Assembly (NCBI GenBank): GCA_964504645.1
Contig: CAZDGB010000143.1
Coordinates: forward strand, 1 to 17,558
Direction of reading: 5' to 3'
From: CAZDGB01 sp964504645
Lineage (GTDB): Bacteria; Planctomycetota; Planctomycetia; Planctomycetales; Planctomycetaceae
Length of the DNA: 17,558 nucleotides
Numbering within the stretch: position 1 is the first letter of the stretch; every line of letters starts with the position of its first letter. Of this stretch, positions 13,619 through 17,558 are shown one piece after another. The notes under the pieces are model-generated. The model was not told where the DNA came from. It saw only the letters and a list, made by a program, of their open reading frames with translations, and did no database searches. The position numbers and the translations under genes were made by a program.

Positions 13619-14545
13619 ATGACTATCGATTTCGACAAGGGATTGCCCCACGTGCAACGCAAACGGCTCGGACGCACGGGTCTGGAAGTCACTCAGCTCG
13701 GCTATGGCAGCATGGGCCTGCGCGGGCCGCGAACGTGGGGCGTGCGCGTCGTCGGCGACGAGGTCGCGGAAAAGATGCTGCATGCTGTGCTCGATGCCGG
13801 CGTTAACTTCATCGACACGTCGCCCGATTACGGAATCAGCGAGGAGCGGATCGGCCGCTTTCTCGGGGACCGCCGCCGGGAATTCTTTCTCGCCACGAAA
13901 TGCGGCTGCGTCTACACGCAGCAGGAGGATCATCTCGCCATTGATCATGTGTGGCAGCCCGACGTCGTCCGACGCAATTTGGAGACGAGCCTGAAGCGGC
14001 TGCGGACCGATCACATTGATGTGCTGCAGTTCCACGGCGGCGACGCGGAAACGTTGCAGCGGGCCGGCTTGATCGACCTGCTGTGCCGGTTCCGCGACGA
14101 AGGTGTGATTCGTTTTCTCGGCAGTTCGAGTTCGCTGCCCCATCTGCCCAGACTGATTGAGCTAGGTGTATTCGATACGTTTCAGATTCCCTATTCCTGC
14201 CTGACGCCGCAGCATCACGAACTCATCCGGCAAGCGGCGGCGACCGGCGCGGGCGTCATTCTCCGCGGCGGAATCGCTCAGGGCGGACCGGAGGCCGAGA
14301 TTCAACGGCCAGCTTTGAACGATGTGTGGAACGCAGCCCAACTGGATGACGTGTTGCCCGAGGGAATGAGCCGGGCGGAGTTGATCCTGCGTTACACGCT
14401 CTCACATCCCGATTGTCACACGACGATCGTGGGGACGTGCAATCCCGATCATTTTCGCGAAAACGTGGCCGCGACGTCGCGCGGTCCGCTCCCGGCCGAT
14501 CTCTACGACAACATCACGCGTCGCGTGGATCGAGTTCCGTCATGA
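13619..14545 (+). CDS. Aldo/keto reductase family oxidoreductase
   Basis: The 308-residue protein is an NAD(P)H-dependent aldo/keto reductase with a TIM barrel. The catalytic tetrad is visible: D66 and Y71 in NFIDTSPDYG, K94 in LATKCG, H139 in LQFHGGD. The opening RKRLGRTGLEVTQLGYGSMG and the closing nucleotide-binding region (RYTLSHPDCHTTIVGTCNPDH) are typical. It would reduce aldehydes or ketones in the cytosol; substrate unknown. No strong SD precedes the ATG at 13619; a later GTG near 13652 is an alternative. Its stop overlaps the start of the AlkB-like gene by ATGA, so the two are translationally coupled. Confidence 0.93.
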   Translation: MTIDFDKGLPHVQRKRLGRTGLEVTQLGYGSMGLRGPRTWGVRVVGDEVAEKMLHAVLDAGVNFIDTSPDYGISEERIGRFLGDRRREFFLATKCGCVYTQQEDHLAIDHVWQPDVVRRNLETSLKRLRTDHIDVLQFHGGDAETLQRAGLIDLLCRFRDEGVIRFLGSSSSLPHLPRLIELGVFDTFQIPYSCLTPQHHELIRQAAATGAGVILRGGIAQGGPEAEIQRPALNDVWNAAQLDDVLPEGMSRAELILRYTLSHPDCHTTIVGTCNPDHFRENVAATSRGPLPADLYDNITRRVDRVPS

Positions 14546-15150
14546 CATCAGAAACTTTGCGGGTGACCGCATCGTCGGCCGACTGGCTGGAATTGGCCGA
14601 TGGAGGACTCTTGCTTTGCGAACCGAGTTTTCTGGATGTGAAATTCGCCTGGAGTTGCTTCGAAGAGATACAGGCCATGACGCCGTGGCAACAACAGCGC
14701 GGCGTCTTCGGCCACCCGCAGCCCCGCTTGACGGCGGCGTACGGCGACGACGGGCTGACCTATCGCTATTCGGGAACGGACAACCCGGCGCTGCCGTGGA
14801 CTAGGACGCTGCTGGAGATCAAAGCCCGGATCGAGGCTGTCGCCGGAAGATACAATTTCTGCCTGCTGAACCGCTACCGCAGCGGGGCCGACAGCGTCGG
14901 CTGGCATGCCGACGACGAACGGGGGTTGGGGAACATCATCGGTTCGTTGTCGCTCGGAGCGACGAGGACGTTTCGAATTCGGCACAACGCCAGCCGGGCG
15001 ACACGCTCCTTCGAAGTCGCGCACGGCACGCTGATCGTCATGGCAGGGACGATGCAGCAGTTCTGGCAGCATGAAGTCCCCATAACCACTGCCCAGGTCG
15101 GCGAACGGATCAACCTGACGTTTCGCGGGCTCGATCCCGCTGCGTCCTGA
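14542..15150 (+). CDS. AlkB-like 2-oxoglutarate/Fe(II) dioxygenase
   Basis: The 202-residue product has the AlkB fold. The Fe(II)-binding triad is H122 and D124 (GWHADDE) with H177 (WQHEVP); R189 and R195 (ERINLTFR) are in the position that binds 2-oxoglutarate. PRLTAAYGDDGLTYRYSG is the substrate-side strand common to ALKBH2/3-like and bacterial AlkB homologues, and LLNRYRSGADSVGWHAD is strongly conserved. These enzymes remove alkyl lesions such as 1-methyladenine and 3-methylcytosine from DNA or RNA by oxidation. The ATG at 14542 overlaps the reductase stop. All key residues are present. A palindromic repeat and later a terminator follow downstream. Confidence 0.92.
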   Translation: MTSETLRVTASSADWLELADGGLLLCEPSFLDVKFAWSCFEEIQAMTPWQQQRGVFGHPQPRLTAAYGDDGLTYRYSGTDNPALPWTRTLLEIKARIEAVAGRYNFCLLNRYRSGADSVGWHADDERGLGNIIGSLSLGATRTFRIRHNASRATRSFEVAHGTLIVMAGTMQQFWQHEVPITTAQVGERINLTFRGLDPAAS

Positions 15151-15180
15151 GAGCATTCCAAAACCGCCTCTGGAGGAAGA

Positions 15181-15300
15181 CGGAACGCGGAAGGACGCTG
15201 GCTCGAAGCCCACGGAGGAACGCGGACCAGAGTGTCGAGCGACCCTTCCTTCTGATCCGCGCGCGTCCGCTTCGTCCGCGTGGCGCAGTCCCGCGTTCCC
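15181..15300. repeat. Palindromic repeat built from CGGA/GAACGCGG units
   Basis: The left part (15181-15232) carries GGAACGCGG, CACGGAGGAACGCGGACCAG. The right part (15250-15300) is its approximate inverse, with CTGATCCGCG, GTCCGCGTGG and CCCGCGTTCC. The pairing is imperfect but long. It sits just downstream of the alkB-like gene, so it may also act as a transcript end. It is a second palindrome type, unlike the TTGAGGG type in the tRNA array. Confidence 0.5.
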
Positions 15301-15678
15301 GCTGTTTCTGCTTTCCGAGGAGCCCGGCGGAATCTCGAGAAAAAACTCGAAATTCTGGCGAACGTTTTCCACTAGGCGGGCGTCTCTTTGGAGGCGGCGA
15401 TGATGGTCATCGCGGCCCAAGCCTGCAGAGTGCTACTTTCACGGTTTTGCGGATCATGATGCTTTCCCGGCGGATGTCCGATTGGCAACAGAGCGATACG
15501 AGTCGATTCGTGGCTTCCGCGAATCGTCGCGCAGCGCAACCTGTGCGCCGCAAATCCCGTGAGCAGATCGCCGGGATTTCGGGTCGCCAGGGTTTGCGCG
15601 GCGAGCTGTTTTCGATTGAAAACGGTCCGTACCCCCTGCGCACGTGACATCGGCCATAAGCCTTCCGCGAGCTTCTCG

Positions 15679-15717
15679 AAGCCCGGTGTCACGCAGAGGA
15701 CGCCGGGCTTTTTCTTT
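15679..15717 (+). terminator. Strong Rho-independent terminator
   Basis: A 12-bp stem AAGCCCGGTGTC / GACGCCGGGCTT (one T-G wobble) with an 8-nt loop is followed by TTTCTTT. It sits about 30 bp before the first tRNA. No gene precedes it closely, which hints at an unrecognised transcript upstream. Confidence 0.75.
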
Positions 15718-15745
15718 GGCCGCGTGCACGCTGCGAATTTCGTTC

Positions 15746-15817
15746 GGGCTGGTAGCTGAGACGGTGTAGCGCCTGGCTGAAGACCAGGAGACAAGGATTC
15801 GAGCGCCTTCCAGCCCA
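15746..15817 (+). tRNA. tRNA-Phe (GAA)
   Basis: Acceptor GGGCTGG pairs with CCAGCCC, discriminator A, no CCA. Anticodon stem CCTGG/CCAGG with loop CTGAAGA gives anticodon GAA (15779-15781). The T-stem AAGGA/GCCTT has an A-G mismatch next to the loop, where a G-C pair is normal. First gene of the array. Confidence 0.8.
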
Positions 15818-15903
15818 CAAGGGCACGGCCCTTGACCCGATACGAGCTACCGCTCGATTGGCGAAAGACCGCTCCCGTTGGTCGCTATTGAATGATGATT
15901 TCG

Positions 15904-15976
15904 GGCCCGTTCGACTTCTGGTGAGGTCGCCGGTCTTTCAAGCCGGCCAGGTTGGGTTCGAATCCCACACGGGTCG
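15904..15976 (+). tRNA. tRNA-Glu (TTC)
   Basis: Acceptor GGCCCGT pairs with ACGGGTC (one G-T), discriminator G. Anticodon stem CCGGT/GCCGG with loop CTTTCAA gives TTC. T-loop TTCGAAT. Sequence is close to standard bacterial tRNA-Glu. Confidence 0.92.
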
Positions 15977-15981
15977 CTGTG

Positions 15982-16071
15982 GGTTGAGGGTGGAGAGTTG
16001 AGGGTTGAGGGTCAGAAAGATCGATTGTGGTCTACCTTGAACCCTCAACTCTCAACCCTGAACCCTCAACC
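15982..16071. repeat. Inverted-repeat spacer 1 (TTGAGGG heptads), between tRNA-Glu and tRNA-Ile
   Basis: The left arm (15982-16012) is made of GGTTGAGGG, GTTGAGGG and TTGAGGGT units. The right arm (16039-16071) is the inverse (ACCCTCAACTCTCAACCC). The arms pair over about 30 nt with a few mismatches around a loop of about 26 nt. Confidence 0.85.
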
Positions 16072-16077
16072 ATTCCC

Positions 16078-16148
16078 CGCCTGGTGGTGTAACGGCAGCA
16101 CATCGTTCTGATACGGCGAAAGCGGTGGTTCAACTCCACCCCAGGCGA
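16078..16148 (+). tRNA. tRNA-Ile (GAT)
   Basis: Acceptor CGCCTGG pairs with CCAGGCG, discriminator A. The best anticodon fold is stem TCGTT/GGCGA with loop CTGATAC, giving GAT (16110-16112); two G-T pairs make the stem weak. T-stem GGTGG/CCACC with loop TTCAACT. An unusual C1-G72 first pair. Confidence 0.8.
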
Positions 16149-16207
16149 TTGAAGGAGATCGAAAATGCAGCGCGAACTTCGGAGCAAACGTCGCCACGTC
16201 CTCGTTC

Positions 16208-16279
16208 GGGGTCGTGGTGTAGCGGCAGCACAGCAGACTTTTAATCTGCCCGGCGGGGGTTCGAATCCCTCCGGCCCCA
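16208..16279 (+). tRNA. tRNA-Lys (TTT)
   Basis: Acceptor GGGGTCG pairs with CGGCCCC (one T-G), discriminator A. Anticodon stem GCAGA/TCTGC, loop CTTTTAA, anticodon TTT. T-loop TTCGAAT. Confidence 0.92.
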
Positions 16280-16280
16280 A

Positions 16281-16376
<96 letters not shown>

Positions 16377-16382
16377 TTATCG

Positions 16383-16454
16383 GCACTGGTCTTCTAGCGG
16401 CGAAGATTCCGCCCTCGTAGCGCGGCGACGTGGGTTCGAGTCCCACCCGGTGCT
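16383..16454 (+). tRNA. tRNA-Thr (CGT)
   Basis: Acceptor GCACTGG pairs with CCGGTGC (one T-G), discriminator T. Anticodon stem CCGCC/CGCGG has a C-C mismatch next to loop CTCGTAG; anticodon CGT (16416-16418). T-stem GTGGG/CCCAC, loop TTCGAGT. A T6 run follows the gene directly and may end the transcript. Confidence 0.82.
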
Positions 16455-16626
16455 TTTTTGTTCGCGATGACGAACGGTTCGCGAAGGAACGTCTGTCGCG
16501 CGATGTGCGATGGAAGATCGATCTTTGACAATTCGGCCGGCAGTTTTCGTCCGCGAAGGACCTTGGCGGACCGTGGGAACATTGAACGCTCCCTCGGTTG
16601 TCGCCTAGCTCCTTCGCGGCAAGAAC
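16455..16626. other. 172-nt spacer without a recognisable tRNA
   Basis: This is the longest gap in the array. It starts with a T-run and holds an inverted pair TTCGCG...CGCGAA (16460-16484). A TTGACA motif lies near 16525, but no matching -10 is clear. A new promoter for the tRNA-Gly onward segment is possible but unproven. Confidence 0.35.
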
Positions 16627-16697
16627 GCACCCATGACGTAACGGCAGCGTACCGTCTCGCCAGGGCGGAGGCGTGGGTTCAATTCCCACTGGGTGCA
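16627..16697 (+). tRNA. tRNA-Gly (GCC), with unusual C33
   Basis: Acceptor GCACCCA pairs with TGGGTGC, discriminator A. D-stem ACG/CGT. Anticodon stem CCGTC/GGCGG with loop TCGCCAG gives anticodon GCC (16659-16661), and position 33 is C instead of the near-universal T. T-stem GTGGG/CCCAC. The fold leaves no other sensible anticodon. Confidence 0.75.
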
Positions 16698-16702
16698 GTT
16701 TT

Positions 16703-16785
16703 GGTTGAGGGTTGATGGTCGAGGGTTGAGAGTCAGAAAAGTCGCTTCTTTCCGACCCTCAACTCTCAACCCTAAACCCTCAACC
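16703..16785. repeat. Inverted-repeat spacer 3, between tRNA-Gly and tRNA-Pro
   Basis: The left arm (GGTTGAGGGTTGATGGTCGA...) pairs with the inverse ending in AAACCCTCAACC. The stem continues into the loop: GTCAGAAA pairs with TTTCCGAC apart from one mismatch, leaving a very short loop. Confidence 0.85.
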
Positions 16786-16790
16786 ATCCC

Positions 16791-16865
16791 CAGCGTGTGG
16801 GAAAGTCTGGAGTTTCCGCGTGGCTTGGGACCACGAGACCGTCGGTTCAAATCCGACCACGCTGA
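16791..16865 (+). tRNA. tRNA-Pro (TGG)
   Basis: Acceptor CAGCGTG pairs with CACGCTG, discriminator A. Anticodon stem CGTGG/CCACG, loop CTTGGGA, anticodon TGG. D-arm GGGAAA/TTTCC; T-stem GTCGG/CCGAC. Confidence 0.92.
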
Positions 16866-16869
16866 CTGA

Positions 16870-16953
16870 AAGGCTTGAGGCTTGAGACCTGAGGCTTGAG
16901 GAGATGTGCATTTCCGTTGTGCCTCACGTCTCAAGCCTCGGGCCTCAAGCCTT
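16870..16953. repeat. Inverted-repeat spacer 4 (variant unit GGCTTGA), between tRNA-Pro and tRNA-Ser
   Basis: Same architecture as the other spacers but with a different 7-nt unit: AAGGCTTGAGGCTTGAG on the left and CTCAAGCCTT on the right. That the unit differs while the hairpin form is kept argues that structure rather than sequence is retained. Confidence 0.85.
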
Positions 16954-16956
16954 CCT

Positions 16957-17042
16957 GGAAGTCATCCGGCCGGATGAGGAGCCTGCCTCGAAAGCAGGTG
17001 CGGGGCGATGCCCCGTTGTGGGTTCGAGTCCCACGGCTTCCG
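16957..17042 (+). tRNA. tRNA-Ser (CGA)
   Basis: Class II tRNA of 86 nt. Acceptor GGAAGTC pairs with GGCTTCC (one T-G), discriminator G. Anticodon stem CCTGC/GCAGG, loop CTCGAAA, anticodon CGA. Long variable arm CGGGGCGATGCCCCG forms a clean stem. T-stem GTGGG/CCCAC. Confidence 0.95.
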
Positions 17043-17060
17043 CCTCGATGAACAACACGT

Positions 17061-17098
17061 GCGCTGGGCCGAGCGGCAGAGGCAGTGCACTTCAATCG
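17061..17098 (+). pseudogene. Possible 5' half of a degraded tRNA
   Basis: GGGCCGAGCGGCAGAGGCAG followed by TGCACTTCAATC resembles the D-arm and anticodon-loop start of a tRNA (a CAA-like loop), but no 3' half follows because tRNA-Asn begins at once. Only a resemblance. Confidence 0.25.
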
Positions 17099-17170
17099 GG
17101 GTCGGTAGCTCAGCGGCAGAGCAGGTGTTTGTTAAGCACCCGCGCGTGGGTTCGAGTCCCACCCGTCCCT
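17099..17170 (+). tRNA. tRNA-Asn (GTT)
   Basis: Acceptor GGGTCGG and CCGTCCC pair except for a central T-T mismatch; discriminator T. Anticodon stem GGTGT/GCACC, loop TTGTTAA, anticodon GTT. D-arm GCTC/GAGC; T-stem GTGGG/CCCAC. Seven nt separate it from the next tRNA. Confidence 0.88.
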
Positions 17171-17177
17171 CTTTCAT

Positions 17178-17252
17178 TGCGGGGTAGTTTCTGCTGGTAG
17201 AAATCCGCGGCTTTGAACCGCGAGTCCGCAGGTTCGATTCCTGCCCCCGCAA
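17178..17252 (+). tRNA. tRNA-Gln (TTG)
   Basis: Acceptor TGCGGGG pairs with CCCCGCA, discriminator A. Anticodon stem CGCGG/CCGCG, loop CTTTGAA, anticodon TTG. T-stem GCAGG/CCTGC, loop TTCGATT. Confidence 0.92.
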
Positions 17253-17254
17253 GT

Positions 17255-17334
17255 GGTTGAGAGTTGATGGTTGAAGGTTGAGAGTTGGAAAACAGCGAAC
17301 CTCGTGTCTGGCCCTCAACTCTAAACCTTCAACC
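17255..17334. repeat. Inverted-repeat spacer 5, between the two tRNA-Gln genes
   Basis: The left arm has GGTTGAGAG, TTGATGG, TTGAAGG and TTGAGAG units; the right arm is CCCTCAACTCTAAACCTTCA and closes the hairpin. Only the inner half of the left arm pairs closely, so the hairpin is asymmetric. Confidence 0.8.
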
Positions 17335-17338
17335 GTAC

Positions 17339-17409
17339 TGCGGGATCGTCTAATGGCAAGACACGACGCTCTGAACGTCGAGACGTTGGTCCGATTCCAG
17401 CTCCCGCAA
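17339..17409 (+). tRNA. tRNA-Gln (CTG), T-loop TCCGATT
   Basis: Acceptor TGCGGGA pairs with TCCCGCA, discriminator A. Anticodon stem CGACG/CGTCG, loop CTCTGAA, anticodon CTG. The T-loop reads TCCGATT instead of TTCGATT, replacing the base that becomes pseudouridine 55. Confidence 0.85.
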
Positions 17410-17412
17410 TTT

Positions 17413-17485
17413 GGTTGAGAGTCGATGGTTGAGGGTTGAAGGGCGGATGAGTCGCGAACCTCCGGTGTGACTCTCGACTCTCAAC
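17413..17485. repeat. Inverted-repeat spacer 6, between tRNA-Gln and tRNA-Val
   Basis: Left GTTGAGAGTCGA pairs with right TCGACTCTCAAC exactly. The left side has further TTGAGGG-type units without full partners, so this copy is shortened on the right. Confidence 0.8.
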
Positions 17486-17492
17486 GATGTCT

Positions 17493-17558
17493 AGTCCCGT
17501 GGTTCAGCGGCAACAACGTCTGGCTTACAACCAGAATACGACGGTTCGAGTCCGTCCG
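17493..17558 (+). tRNA. tRNA-Val (TAC), 3' end cut by window edge
   Basis: Anticodon stem TCTGG/CCAGA, loop CTTACAA, anticodon TAC (17526-17528). T-stem GACGG/CCGTC with loop TTCGAGT. The 5' acceptor is most likely AGTCCCG, since the first 3' acceptor bases visible are CG; the rest lies outside the window. The array therefore probably continues. Confidence 0.82.

Larger units (their letters stand above)
15151..15745. other. Gene-free stretch between alkB-like gene and tRNA array
   Basis: No gene is supported; open frames here lack protein-like composition. It contains a large inverted repeat (15181-15300), an A6-loop hairpin GAATCTCGAG-AAAAAA-CTCGAAATTC (15330-15355), and a strong terminator (15679-15717). 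The roughly 320 nt ending at the terminator could encode a small RNA, but I recognise no known RNA family. Confidence 0.5.

Noticed and set aside
14548..15420. A 290-codon minus-strand open frame
   Set aside because: It is antisense to the AlkB-like gene, which has all catalytic residues and a coupled start.
15818..15903. Possible extra tRNA between tRNA-Phe and tRNA-Glu
   Set aside because: Short hairpins (AAGGGC-ACG-GCCCTT and CGAGC-TACC-GCTCG) exist, but no T-loop or acceptor stem can be built.

Overview
The window looks like a chromosomal segment of a bacterium with fairly high GC, most likely a planctomycete or a relative. That assignment is an inference. It rests on the HgcAB-like fusion/CpaM gene pair, the mix of small DUF families, and the large palindromic spacer repeats; there is no rRNA or marker gene to confirm it.

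Region 1 (1-1760) is the end of one or more mobile elements. It holds the N-terminal part of a serine recombinase (cut by the window edge) and a complete tyrosine integrase. Beside the integrase is a 30-bp copy of the 3' end of a tRNA-Gly gene, including CCA, flanked on both sides by GTGCAGT repeats. This is an attachment site. Region 2 (1823-4974) is accessory DNA: a small HTH protein, a lipoprotein with its own promoter, a long C-rich stretch without genes, and a 553-residue protein built from nine 39-residue helical repeats.

Region 3 (5451-9173, all minus strand) is the main find. It is a tightly coupled six-gene cluster: ArsR-type repressor, membrane-anchored OB-fold-like protein, CC-motif membrane protein, corrinoid-protein-associated methyltransferase (CpaM-like), HgcAB-like fusion, and a Tat-exported Csp1-like copper-storage protein with 13 cysteines in the mature part. 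The HgcAB-like protein joins a corrinoid domain (NVWCA motif), a membrane domain and a dicluster ferredoxin with a Cys-rich tail. A promoter carries an ArsR-style operator exactly between its -35 and -10. The first five genes overlap or touch at start/stop codons and the copper protein follows after 55 bp. I read this as a metal-responsive methyl-transfer or metal-handling cassette related to mercury methylation, with unknown substrate. The best arsR start (good SD plus ATG) is one base out of frame with the ArsR body.

Region 4 (9630-15150) holds small stress- or housekeeping-type genes: DUF72, DUF1398 plus MarR (with a perfect palindrome operator), a YCII protein, two DUF1801 genes (one a tandem fusion), and an aldo/keto reductase translationally coupled to an AlkB-like dioxygenase.

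Region 5 (15181-17558) starts with a palindromic repeat and a strong terminator. It then becomes a dense tRNA array of twelve genes: Phe, Glu, Ile, Lys, Thr, Gly, Pro, Ser, Asn, Gln, Gln and Val (the last cut by the edge). Six of the spacers are long inverted repeats made of 7-nt units such as TTGAGGG/TTGAGAG. Several tRNAs have unusual positions (C33, altered T-loop, stem mismatches), and none encodes CCA.
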